From positions 9,471-73,470 of the forward strand of contig JBBJLW010000016.1 of NCBI GenBank assembly GCA_037720595.1: DNA of 64,000 bases, written 5' to 3'. Shown here piece by piece: positions 1 to 7,068 of this stretch; positions within the stretch are counted from its first letter, which is position 1, and the number at the start of each line of letters is the position of its first letter. The notes under the pieces were generated by a model that was not told the origin of the DNA, did not search any database, and saw only the letters and a program-made list of their open reading frames with translations. The position numbers and the translations under genes are program-made. Source of the stretch: Gaiellasilicea sp037720595. GTDB lineage: Bacteria > Actinomycetota > Thermoleophilia > Gaiellales > Gaiellaceae.

Positions 1-389
1 ACGGCACCACGCAGAGCGACCGCCGTCACGCCTTTGCGCCGGTACTTCTTGTCCACAAAGATGCAAGTGATCCTGTAGTCGGTCGGCCTGTCGAGAGCGG
101 CCTCGTACTCCTTGCGGTGGTGGATGTTCGGCAGTTCCTCCGGGGTGCCGTACTGGCACCACGCCACTGCCTCATCACCGTCGAACACCAGCGCAGCGTG
201 TGCGCGGCCCTCCTCGACCAACCGCTTCTTGAGGGCGTGGTTGCCCTCGGCGGTGAACGTCTTCTCGGCATGGAAGGTGTGGAACCAGGTGCACCAACAG
301 CCACCGAACACACCGTTGTGCCGCTCGACGAGCCGCGCGAATGCGTCCCAGGTATTCGCATCGAGCGGCTTGACCACGTAGTCCGTCAT
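1..389 (-). CDS. GNAT-family N-acetyltransferase (5' part, runs off the left edge)
   Basis: The visible 129 residues start at an ATG at 389, preceded by a strong AAGGAG ribosome binding site. A Cys/Trp-rich stretch CWCTWFH lies at residues 31-37, typical of a subfamily of actinobacterial GNAT acetyltransferases. Near the window edge comes the segment VDKKYRRKGVTAVAL, which fits the acetyl-CoA pyrophosphate-binding loop of the GNAT fold. The family transfers acetyl from acetyl-CoA to an amine; the substrate here is unknown. The C-terminal part is outside the window. The family call is fairly safe, the substrate is not. Confidence 0.8.
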   Translation of the reverse strand, partial: MTDYVVKPLDANTWDAFARLVERHNGVFGGCWCTWFHTFHAEKTFTAEGNHALKKRLVEEGRAHAALVFDGDEAVAWCQYGTPEELPNIHHRKEYEAALDRPTDYRITCIFVDKKYRRKGVTAVALRGA

Positions 390-520
390 GGGATCTCCTT
401 GGCTCTCGTGCGGGCTAGCGTAACGCGGCACTTCGCGAGCCGTGAGCGCGAAGGGTCGAACGGAGGAACACCCCGTTTCTCTGGCGTCATTCGGGAACGC
501 TCGCCCAGGCGATCGGCGCT

Positions 521-1204
521 TCAGGGAGCGTTCGGAGCTGCCACCACCGGGCCAAGAAGACGCAACACCAGGCCCTCCTGATCCTCGGTCATCTTCGGCA
601 TGTCGCAGAACCCCTTCCGTGCGGCCCACACGCGCCGTGTCAGGCGAGAGACAGTCATCGTGACGCCGGAGAGCCGACTTAGCCACGGCGCGACGTAGAA
701 GATCCGCTCTCCCGAATGCCGGAGAAGAAACGCGGAGGCCCCCTCGCCCTTCGACAGGTACCTCCCGAGCTTCGACATATAGTGCCGCAGCCGACCTGCC
801 TCGTATTTCCCCTGTTCCAGGAGAGCCCGCTCGTAGGTGGAGGTATGCCCGAGCCCCTGCGCATAGGCGGCAGACTTCAGCGACCGGAAGAACTCCCGAG
901 CGAACGCCTTCTCCAGAGCCGTTGTGTGACCGAGGACGAAGTGCAGATGCGGAACCCCTCGTGACTGATCCTCCAGCACCCACAGCAGCAGGCTAGGCCA
1001 GGCATCCTCCGCCCAGCCCTCCCGACGCAGCTGACGTATTGCCGCCGTCCGGGCCGTGTTCAACGTGTCACGTCGACGCGCCGACCACAGCCGCCGCTGA
1101 TCCTCCGCGACTGACTCCAGTACACGACATCCACCCGGCCCCGAGCACGGGACATCAGGCCCGTGGGAGCATTTCGTTTGATCCCACCACCACGGCTCCG
1201 CGCT
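521..1204 (-). pseudogene. HUH / rolling-circle Rep-like protein, apparently N-terminally truncated
   Basis: The open frame runs from a stop at 1205-1207 to 521. The first usable start is a TTG at 1063 (180 residues), but the upstream codons still read like protein (GPGGCRVLESVAEDQRRLW), so the true N-terminus seems lost. Counting from 1063, HLHFVLGH at residues 39-46 resembles the metal-binding HUH motif, and Tyr95/Lys98 and Tyr102/Lys105 in HYMSKLGRYLSK resemble the catalytic Tyr-x-x-Lys motif of replication initiators. Such proteins nick DNA to start rolling-circle replication of plasmids or transposons. I infer a remnant of an older mobile element lying beside the tmRNA island. It could also be a complete small member of an unrecognised Rep family. 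Confidence 0.5.
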
Positions 1205-1278
1205 TCACGTCAGAACGCCCTGCAGAACCTTCGACTCCGTTCCGTAGACCTCGCAGTACGCGTCCAGCGCGCCGTGAA

Positions 1279-1587
1279 CTACGGCCCGGAACGACGAAGC
1301 CCAGGACGGCCGAACCGCGTCACACCACCGACGCCCACACGACCGACGCTCCCTTCGGATGACCTTCCCGCAATCACCTGGACACCACCGCTCAGAGCGG
1401 GATCGAGACCACTTCCGCGGATCGCGTCGAGAACAGCCTCACACCGCGCGAAAGCCTGGCGCTCCGCCGCCGTGTGTACGTGCCGATACCTCCCACGCCC
1501 CCGAGTCGTCCGTTCCCCTGACGCGGGAAGAGCCTTCGAGCGGGCCTCAAACGCCACCAGCTGGTCGGGATGAACGCGCTCAGACAC
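1279..1587 (-). CDS. hypothetical protein, low-confidence coding region
   Basis: A 102-residue frame begins at a GTG at 1587. It has a plausible hydrophilic N-terminal half (SERVHPDQLVAFEARSKAL, then HVHTAAERQAFARCEAVLDA) and a Gly/Arg-rich tail that looks less natural. I recognise no family. It lies upstream of, and on the same strand as, the Rep-like remnant and just outside the island, so it may be another fragment of the older element. Stops separate its frame from the Rep frame, so one base change would not join them. The rest of 1207-1798 holds only overlapping shadow frames and the palindrome at 1629-1648. Confidence 0.25.
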   Translation of the reverse strand: MSERVHPDQLVAFEARSKALPASGERTTRGRGRYRHVHTAAERQAFARCEAVLDAIRGSGLDPALSGGVQVIAGRSSEGSVGRVGVGGVTRFGRPGLRRSGP

Positions 1588-1628
1588 CAAATCGCCCCAG
1601 GCACTCCCACCCGCATGGCGGTGCCGCT

Positions 1629-1648
1629 GTGGGTCGCATGCGACCCAC
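1629..1648. repeat. 20-bp perfect palindrome
   Basis: The site reads GTGGGTCGCATGCGACCCAC, identical on both strands. It sits about 40 bp upstream of the GTG at 1587 and 150 bp from the left att repeat. A dimeric regulator or recombination protein could bind here, or the single strand could fold into a hairpin, but nothing in the sequence decides between these. Confidence 0.5.
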
Positions 1649-1798
1649 GAACGCCACCGCCGCGACCCGACTGCGACCGCAAGCGCCAGGCTCGGTCGCA
1701 AACCGGCATCTTTTCCCGCGAAGCTTTTCGCACCCTTTCGCAGGCTTTGTCCCTGCGCAGCGCGATTTCTCGCGCCTCTTCGTACCTTCTCTGCAGAG

Positions 1799-1824
1799 TG
1801 GAGGCGGCGGGAATCGAACCCGCG
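1799..1824. repeat. Distal att site (copy of tmRNA 3' end)
   Basis: All 26 bases from TGGAGGCGG to ACCCGCG match 7304-7329 exactly, and identity stops on both sides (G versus A before, A versus T after). The copy contains the T-arm and the 3' acceptor strand of tmRNA but nothing upstream of it, so it is a partial duplicate and not a gene. A short palindrome CTCTGCAGAG (1789-1798) abuts it on the outside. Confidence 0.85.
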
Positions 1825-1942
1825 ACACGTTCCAATCGTGTGCGTAGGTGCCAAGTGCGGGATTCGGACGGCCTACGCTTCGTCGCGGCGACGCCGTAAC
1901 GCACGAGGAAGTCGCGCACACGCAGCGTCAGTAGTGAGCCGA

Positions 1943-2941
1943 CTAGACGCCGCTGGGCGCGTCTCCGTACTGAAACAGCGCCTCCGTCAGCACCTCGCGC
2001 TGATCATCGGGCAGTGACGCCTCCGTGTAGTTCGGGACGACGACGAAGCTCGACGCCTGCCCTGCGGCCTGCTCGCCTGCCCAATGCCAGGAGTAGTTCG
2101 TGAAGAAGACGGCGCTGAACGGGTCCGGATTCTCCTCGCTTGCGGGCCCGAGGTGCTCGAGTGCGGCCTCGTGGAGCTCACGCATCCAGTCCTCGAATGA
2201 ACGCTGGCCGGCCTCGGGCAGGTTCAGGTCGATGCAGACGACGAAGGGCCGACCGTCCACCTCCTTCTCGAGCGCCGCGTCCATCAGATTCCCGACGTCG
2301 AGCTTGACAGTGTCCACCTCTGGCGCCTCGCCTGCGCGCCCGAGGATGCCAGGACGGTGGCGGCTCTTCGCCTCCACCGCGATCTCCGTCCCGATGGCCG
2401 GATGGCGTGCGATGAACTCGGGCAGGCGGCGGTCGGTTTCGGTGATCCAGTCGATCGTGTAGCCAGCGCGGGCAAAGACCGCGGCGACCGCGAGTTCGTA
2501 GCGAGCTCCCTGGAACTGGTCCGGGTGGCCGAGCCGCTTGAAGATCGGGTCACCGTCGGAGACGTACCCGTGGTGCAGGAGCGTGTAGACGTCGTAGGAC
2601 AGGCAGATGAGCGGCCACAGCTCGCCGGCCGCCGTTGACGAGTAGACGCCCTCGGCCTCCTGCCGTTTGTCAATCGCCGAGCCACCTTTCCGGACCTCCA
2701 TGAGCGCGTCCATCCACTGCGCGATCAAGTGCCGCTTCTCGGGCTCGAGCGCCCGCTGCTGCTCCGCCCACCCCGTGCCCAGGGCCTGAAGGAGCACGGC
2801 GACGTAGAACTCCTGTTTCGTCTCGTTCGGCGGCCGGAAGTGCAGCCGGCTGCCCACAGCGCGCACGCGCTTGCCCTGCCAGACAGCGTCGATCTCGAGG
2901 CGGCCGACGAGCCGGCCCTGGTCGTCACGGATCGGGCTCAT
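1943..2941 (-). CDS. PD-(D/E)XK nuclease-like island protein
   Basis: This 332-residue protein is the last gene of the four-gene island operon, 21 bp after the PIN-like gene. The N-terminal half is unrecognised. The middle (about residues 140-195) has the pattern of a restriction-endonuclease-like fold: a helix GARYELAVAAVFARAGY, then LPEFIA with an acidic residue, then EIAVEAKSR matching the ExK half of a PD-(D/E)XK active site, with Glu standing where Asp is usual in the PD element. A Trp/Tyr-rich C-terminal region follows. I infer a DNA- or RNA-cutting effector, perhaps in phage defence; the exact family is unknown. No signal peptide or membrane segment is visible. Confidence 0.7.
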   Translation of the reverse strand: MSPIRDDQGRLVGRLEIDAVWQGKRVRAVGSRLHFRPPNETKQEFYVAVLLQALGTGWAEQQRALEPEKRHLIAQWMDALMEVRKGGSAIDKRQEAEGVYSSTAAGELWPLICLSYDVYTLLHHGYVSDGDPIFKRLGHPDQFQGARYELAVAAVFARAGYTIDWITETDRRLPEFIARHPAIGTEIAVEAKSRHRPGILGRAGEAPEVDTVKLDVGNLMDAALEKEVDGRPFVVCIDLNLPEAGQRSFEDWMRELHEAALEHLGPASEENPDPFSAVFFTNYSWHWAGEQAAGQASSFVVVPNYTEASLPDDQREVLTEALFQYGDAPSGV

Positions 2942-2962
2942 GCTGGAACGGTAGTGGCTGAA

Positions 2963-3805
2963 CTAGGCGGCGACGGGTGCTGAGTTCCGAAAGTCGCGCA
3001 GCGTGAGGATGACGAGGTCCTTGATGAAGCCGTCGAGCCGCTTCGCCTTGCGTAGAGCCTCTGCCTGATGGTTCTCCGTGACAATCGCCTCTACGTACGG
3101 GGTTGCTGCCGAGATGACGATGTCGAACGCGTCCGAACGCGACGGCTTGCGCGTCGCGTCCGCGTAGAACTTGTGCCAGACCGTGTACGTGGTCGCCTTG
3201 AGGGATGGAAAGGCGGCCATCTCCACGGCTTCGTTGTTGTCGACAGCCTCTTCGGCGAAGCTCCGCTGACGCATAGCAAGCTGCGAGAAGGACGAGATCT
3301 CAACAAAGGCGCGGATCTCGGATCGACGATACGTCTCGGCTTCAGGCGGGAAATTGGCCACGAGGGACGTGACTCCCTCGACGATCCCGTCTTGAGAGGC
3401 ATTCCAATAGCGCTCCTGCTCCCCGAACACCTCGTCTTCCTCGGCGCGGCAGAGAACGCGCTCGAGATCCATCCCTTCACCGCCGAGTGGAGAGAAGCCG
3501 AGCAAGGATGGATCGATACGCGAGGGATCTGGATAGCAGCCCGTCTCCTCCTCCAAGAGCTGCTCGTGACTCTTCAGCATCATGCAGGGGATCATCCGGA
3601 ATAGCTCGAGGAAGCGTCGGTAGACATCCGGGCTGCGACGCAGTTCGAGCACGGTGAAGAGCGAGAAGCACGGCACGAACGCCGGCTTGGCATCAATCGA
3701 CCAGGTCAGGAAGTGACGAAGGACCTGCTCGCGCTTAACCATCTCGCTAAGCGCGTTTGTGTCGAGAAGACAAAGTCGATAGTCGGTGCCGTTGAGCGTC
3801 ACCAT
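2963..3805 (-). CDS. Large PIN-like domain protein (putative ribonuclease)
   Basis: The 280-residue protein begins MVTLNGTDYRLCLLDTNALSEM, where LDTNALSE is the hallmark first strand of PIN domains, with Asp15 as first metal ligand. Further PIN-like elements are FSLFTVLELRR (acidic residue around 54) and, near the C-terminus, SDAFDIVISAATPYVEAIVTENH, matching the usual 'D-x-x-x-A-A... T-x-(D/N)' end of the fold. Classical PIN toxins have about 130 residues; here some 150 extra residues, largely helical and acidic, are inserted between the halves. PIN proteins cleave RNA with Mg2+. The gene sits 63 bp after an unknown gene and 21 bp before the nuclease-like gene, without a small VapB-type antitoxin directly upstream. 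Confidence 0.75.
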   Translation of the reverse strand: MVTLNGTDYRLCLLDTNALSEMVKREQVLRHFLTWSIDAKPAFVPCFSLFTVLELRRSPDVYRRFLELFRMIPCMMLKSHEQLLEEETGCYPDPSRIDPSLLGFSPLGGEGMDLERVLCRAEEDEVFGEQERYWNASQDGIVEGVTSLVANFPPEAETYRRSEIRAFVEISSFSQLAMRQRSFAEEAVDNNEAVEMAAFPSLKATTYTVWHKFYADATRKPSRSDAFDIVISAATPYVEAIVTENHQAEALRKAKRLDGFIKDLVILTLRDFRNSAPVAA

Positions 3806-3868
3806 CGTTCAGACGGTACCCGCCGCGGTGGACACGAGAGTCGGCGGTGGCGATCGAAGACCAGACGA

Positions 3869-4453
3869 TCAATCCATCGGCGGATCGAACGTGCCGAGGT
3901 CGTCCTCGAGCCAGCCCGAGTAGAACCAGACAAGCTTACGCTGCAGCTGCTGCGCCCCGCGGTATGCGAGCTGCGAGACCCGCTGACCCTCGAGGAACGC
4001 GTGGTGGAGCGTCACCGGCATGTACAGGAGCGCCACACTCTCCGGCAACGTGAACTCCAGATCGTCGGCGGCAAGCGGCGGCATGTACATGTAGTTGATC
4101 AGATGGTCGAAGCGCCGAAGGTCCGCGAGCGCCGTCTCCTTGACGACGCCGCGCTCGACGAGCTCCGCAAGCGGAATCACTGGCACGAGCGTTCGAACCG
4201 GGTGACCGTAGCCCGCCGCACCCTGAGCCCCGAGGGAGCAGCTCGGCGTGATCAGCATCGCCGGGCCGAACTCCAGCGGGCCGCTCAGGAAGCGTCGGCT
4301 GACTCCACCCTCTGCGTCGTCGACCACGAGCTCGTCGGCCGGCAACGGATACGCGAGCGGCACGTCGCGGAACAGGTCGCCCTGGCTGAGGAGCTCGACG
4401 CGATCACACTCGTAGTACTCAGCGTCGGAAGGTCGTTCGGGTCGCGGCGACAT
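3869..4453 (-). CDS. Conserved-looking island protein of unknown function
   Basis: This 194-residue soluble protein belongs to no family I can name. Its features are an early GDLFRDVPLAYPLP segment, a central strand AMLITPSCSLGAQG that resembles the 'vl-Thr-x-x-Cys' core of several actinobacterial unknowns, a hydrophobic YMYMPP stretch, and LLYMPVTLHHAFLEG followed by a basic helix QQLQRKLVWF. Its codon use looks like that of its neighbours and its gaps are short (44 bp after the regulator, 63 bp before the PIN gene), so it is likely co-transcribed. It might act as immunity protein, sensor or partner of the two nuclease-like proteins; this is only inferred from position. Confidence 0.7.
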   Translation of the reverse strand: MSPRPERPSDAEYYECDRVELLSQGDLFRDVPLAYPLPADELVVDDAEGGVSRRFLSGPLEFGPAMLITPSCSLGAQGAAGYGHPVRTLVPVIPLAELVERGVVKETALADLRRFDHLINYMYMPPLAADDLEFTLPESVALLYMPVTLHHAFLEGQRVSQLAYRGAQQLQRKLVWFYSGWLEDDLGTFDPPMD

Positions 4454-4497
4454 CGGCGGGCCAGCCTATCGGCGGCCCCGGTCGACTTGTCCTGGCC

Positions 4498-4761
4498 TTA
4501 CTCGGTGGCGTCGCCGAAGACGAGCCGGCCGCTGCGCTTGCGGCCGGGGTTCACGACTGGACCCTCGGTCGCGGGCGCCAGCTGCTCGAACATCTCGGCG
4601 CGCAGCCGCTCGACGTCCTGCGCAGCGAACCGCCTGAAGCCGCTGCCGGGAAGGTGAACCGCGCGCAGCACACCGCGGCTCTCCCAATTGCGGATCGTGT
4701 TCTCGTGCACGCCGAACGCTCTGGCTGTGTCACGGACGTTGAGGAGTTCCTTGGTAGTCAT
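4498..4761 (-). CDS. MerR/BldC-like helix-turn-helix regulator, first gene of cargo operon
   Basis: The 87-residue protein has a winged-HTH at residues 5-55: LNVRDTARAFGVHENTIRNW is the DNA-reading part and FRRFAAQDVERL the wing and following helix. This matches the HTH_17/excisionase-BldC type. A basic C-terminal tail (GRKRSGRL) follows. It heads a minus-strand run of four genes and has a good sigma70-type promoter directly upstream. In integrative elements such proteins act either as excisionase or as local repressor. Both are possible here, since no other excisionase candidate is visible on the island. Confidence 0.85.
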   Translation of the reverse strand: MTTKELLNVRDTARAFGVHENTIRNWESRGVLRAVHLPGSGFRRFAAQDVERLRAEMFEQLAPATEGPVVNPGRKRSGRLVFGDATE

Positions 4762-4770
4762 CGTTCACGG

Positions 4771-4799
4771 ACTATAGCGCTCGATGTCGCCTTTGTCGA
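4771..4799 (-). promoter_or_regulatory. Promoter of the cargo operon with overlapping direct repeat
   Basis: On the minus strand TCGACA (4794-4799) and TATAGT (4771-4776) are spaced by exactly 17 bp, each one base from consensus. Transcription would start about 3 nt before the ATG at 4761, giving a nearly leaderless message. On the plus strand the 7-mer CTTTGTC occurs at 4791-4797, overlapping the -35 box, and again at 4809-4815, so a regulator (perhaps the HTH protein itself) could repress here. Confidence 0.6.
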
Positions 4800-5109
4800 G
4801 TATGTTGACTTTGTCTACTACCGCCTATCGTCCAGTGACGGCCGATCATCAAGCGGGAACCACCGCCATGACTAGCGAGACACAGATGCATCATTCGATG
4901 ATGAGCTCCTCAGACCCGACTTCCAGCGGCGATCGGAACAGTTGGTCAACCCATCGTCATCGTTCCGATCGACGGGAGGCATCCGCGCTCCGTGAGACCG
5001 AGCTCAGTTTTCGGGAGGGCATTTCAGCATCAGGATGCATCTGTGTGACTCCTGCTATCGAGGTGAGTTCGACGCCGCCGCTTCGGGCGAGTGGCGCCGT
5101 TCGTTCGAG
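4800..5109. other. Intergenic stretch between cargo operon and nucleotidyltransferase
   Basis: About 310 bp hold no frame I believe in. The base composition is lower in GC than in the flanks and frames are short or in conflict. Apart from the promoter-side direct repeat, a small near-palindromic GCATCATTCGATGATG stretch near 4890 is the only structure seen. It may mark a junction between two modules assembled into the island. Confidence 0.4.
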
Positions 5110-5601
5110 CTACCGCTCGAGGCTGATTCCGCGGCTTCGTTCGTGCTCGAGCTCGATGAGCCGGCGGAGGCGGCGCAGCTTCTCGGAGTCTTCGTCGCGG
5201 CCAAGAGCGGCGAGCATCCGCGCGAGGTCACCTGGTGATGCGACGGAGGGACGCACGCCCTGCCCCAACGGCTCGCGGTTCGCGGCGCGGCGGAGGTCGT
5301 CCCAGCCGCGCGTGCCCGCCGGCGTGGGGACGATGGTCACGTCACCGAGCGGTGTTGTGACCGTCGTCGGCTCGCTGGGGTCGACGTCGGAAGCCGCAGC
5401 GCCGATCTCGTCGAGCGCGGCCGAGAGCCGGCGTAGGTTCTCCGGTCGCGTCGAGGGGGCGATGTCGATGCCGATCGTCGTCTCTCCGGTTCCATGGATG
5501 ACGCGGGCGACGCCGCCGATGACGACGAAGGACACGTGGTGGCGTTCCAGAGCGGCGAGCACGCCCATCGGGTCGAACGATCTCGAGCGCGGTCGTGTCA
5601 C
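5110..5601 (-). CDS. Nucleotidyltransferase-fold protein (AbiEii/MNT-like), degenerate active site
   Basis: The 163-residue protein has the core FVVIGGVARVIHGTGETT, typical of the AbiEii/COG1708-type nucleotidyltransferase fold, followed by NLRRLSAALDEIGAAA. Family members usually have a T-x-D-x-D metal site after the GG motif. Here the stretch reads TIGIDI, so the first Asp is Gly and only one carboxylate remains, which questions catalysis. It overlaps the preceding XRE gene by 4 nt (ATGA), so both are co-translated. The pair resembles HTH + nucleotidyltransferase toxin-antitoxin modules, in which the enzyme adds nucleotides to a target. The altered residue could instead mean a binding-only role. 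Confidence 0.75.
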   Translation of the reverse strand: MTRPRSRSFDPMGVLAALERHHVSFVVIGGVARVIHGTGETTIGIDIAPSTRPENLRRLSAALDEIGAAASDVDPSEPTTVTTPLGDVTIVPTPAGTRGWDDLRRAANREPLGQGVRPSVASPGDLARMLAALGRDEDSEKLRRLRRLIELEHERSRGISLER

Positions 5602-5888
5602 TTCGTGGTCGCTCTCAGGAGGTCATGGAACCGTTCCTGGGGCGAGAGCCGGAGGTTCGCACGTAGCTCCGCGTCGTCGGCTTCATTCGTCGCGCGCGGC
5701 GCGACGGCGACGGAGAGCTCGAAGCCGCACGCCTCGACGAGCTCCCGCAGTGTCTCGAAGCTCGGCTGCACCGCCCCGCGCTCCCAGCGTGCGATCTGAG
5801 CCCGGTCCTTTCCGACGCGGTCACCAAGCTCGCCCTGCGAGAGACCGGCAAGCAGTCGCGCCTCTCGAATCAGCAATCCACTCGTCAC
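5598..5888 (-). CDS. XRE-family HTH regulator, antitoxin-like partner
   Basis: The 96-residue protein starts at GTG 5888. The HTH covers residues 7-60: REARLLAGLSQGELGDRVG, then IARWERGAVQPSFETL, textbook Cro/C1 features. The tail ELRANLRLSPQERFHDLL is the pattern often seen when such a regulator precedes a nucleotidyltransferase, where it probably contacts the partner. The stop overlaps the next gene start. The gene is divergent from the integrase and shares a 61-bp control region that contains a palindrome, so it likely represses itself and perhaps the integrase. Confidence 0.85.
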   Translation of the reverse strand: MTSGLLIREARLLAGLSQGELGDRVGKDRAQIARWERGAVQPSFETLRELVEACGFELSVAVAPRATNEADDAELRANLRLSPQERFHDLLRATTK

Positions 5889-5891
5889 GTC

Positions 5892-5904
5892 GCTAGATTC
5901 TAGC
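5892..5904. promoter_or_regulatory. Palindromic operator candidate GCTAGATTCTAGC
   Basis: This 13-bp perfect dyad lies 4 nt upstream of the xre start codon and 8 bp upstream of the integrase -35 box. Its size and place suit an XRE dimer site for autoregulation. It also overlaps where an xre promoter must lie. Confidence 0.5.
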
Positions 5905-5911
5905 CTCTGGG

Positions 5912-5940
5912 TTGATATCCTCCTACGGAACGTTTATGTT
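5912..5940 (+). promoter_or_regulatory. Integrase promoter
   Basis: TTGATA (5912-5917) and TATGTT (5935-5940) are separated by 17 bp. The predicted transcription start is about 2-3 nt before the TTG start codon at 5950, so the integrase message is almost leaderless. Confidence 0.55.
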
Positions 5941-5949
5941 ACGTGCACC

Positions 5950-7068
5950 TTGAGCCAACCCGCCTTCGTCCAGCTCAGCTTGGACATGGCCGCGCCGGAG
6001 GCGACCAGCGTCCCACCCCGGTCGCTCCAGCCTCGGCCGGCGACGCTCCGGAAGCGCGCTCGCTTGACGCTCGGCGACGCCGCACGGATCATGCGAGAGG
6101 CCGTGAAGGACAAGTCCTACCGGGCGACGCCCGTCGGTCTGCTCGTCGGGCGCTACCTGCGCTGGTTCCGGAACGAGTGGGGCGCGACGGCCACGACGAT
6201 CCGCGACTACGAGGCGATCCTCGCGCGCATGTCCCTCACCCTGGCTGACAAAGACCCGCTCGAGGTCACGGTCGACGACCTGCGAGACGTGATCGATCTC
6301 TGGGCCGACCGAGAGGCACGGACTCGCGCGAAGGTGACGTCTGTGGTGCGGGCATTCTGGGCTTGGGCTGAGGAACAAGATCAGGTGCCGTTCTCACCAG
6401 CCGCAAAGCTGCGGCGACCACGGGCACCGCGAAAGACGGCGCCGCTTCTGCCGCAAAGCGCCGACGCCCGACTTCTCAACGCCGCGACGACAGCGCGCGA
6501 TCGCGTCGGTCTGCTCCTCCTGCTTGACCTCGGCATCCGACGAAGCGAGTTGACGGGCATCCGCCCGAATGACATCGACTTGGGCCGTCGTCAGATCACC
6601 GTCTTCGGTAAAGGCCAGAAGAGCCGCGTGATTCCCCTCCGCGGCCGCCTGGTGCTGGAGATCGAGGCGTACCTGCTGGAGCCTCTGCCGCTGCTGGAGC
6701 GGACACCGGAGCCGGACGACTTCATCCTCTACCCCGAGAAGCGGACGGGCGGAGGGCGGCTCCTAGCGGCGTATCCCAAGCGCCGCATGAGCGGGCCGAC
6801 CGTGCACCGCTGGTGGTATCGCCACGCAGCGGCGGCGGGTCTGGTCGGCGCGGGCATGACGAGCGGCCTGAACATGCACCGCGCTCGGCACACGTTCGCC
6901 ACCGACCTCCGGCGCGTCGCAGACCTCGGCGCGGCCTCGCAGGCACTCGGGCACTCCGACCTCTCGACCACGGCGTCGATCTACGGTCACTACGACCTCA
7001 GTGACCTGGAGCGCGCGATGGACGCTCTCGCCAAGGCGCGGCGGTCGAGCGAGCGCGAAGAGCCGTAG
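5950..7068 (+). CDS. Tyrosine recombinase (island integrase)
   Basis: This 372-residue protein has a SAM-like N-terminal DNA-binding domain (about residues 60-160, GLLVGRYLRWFRNEWGATA onward) and a catalytic domain from about 165. The catalytic set is complete: Arg in LGIRRSELTG, Lys in VFGKGQKSR, His-x-x-Arg in MHRARHTFA, His in ALGHSDLSTTA and the nucleophile Tyr in IYGHYD. It would recombine attP with the 26-bp core at the tmRNA 3' end. The TTG at 5950 is chosen because the promoter sits directly upstream; the first ATG is 12 codons downstream. The gene points toward the att site next to ssrA, as usual for integrases. Confidence 0.95.
   Translation: MSQPAFVQLSLDMAAPEATSVPPRSLQPRPATLRKRARLTLGDAARIMREAVKDKSYRATPVGLLVGRYLRWFRNEWGATATTIRDYEAILARMSLTLADKDPLEVTVDDLRDVIDLWADREARTRAKVTSVVRAFWAWAEEQDQVPFSPAAKLRRPRAPRKTAPLLPQSADARLLNAATTARDRVGLLLLLDLGIRRSELTGIRPNDIDLGRRQITVFGKGQKSRVIPLRGRLVLEIEAYLLEPLPLLERTPEPDDFILYPEKRTGGGRLLAAYPKRRMSGPTVHRWWYRHAAAAGLVGAGMTSGLNMHRARHTFATDLRRVADLGAASQALGHSDLSTTASIYGHYDLSDLERAMDALAKARRSSEREEP

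Noticed and set aside
1799..1885. A tRNA-like gene on the minus strand (good T-arm and a 5-bp anticodon-like stem ACACG/CGTGT)
   Set aside because: There is only one base between the anticodon-like stem and the T-arm, no matching 5' acceptor strand and no D-arm. The T-arm is explained as the att copy of the tmRNA 3' end.
5035..5238. 67-codon plus-strand frame starting MHLCDSCYRG
   Set aside because: The start looks protein-like, but most of it is antisense to the nucleotidyltransferase gene and no ribosome site precedes it.
4784..5896. 370-codon plus-strand frame over the XRE/nucleotidyltransferase pair
   Set aside because: Ser/Arg-rich shadow of two well-supported minus-strand genes.
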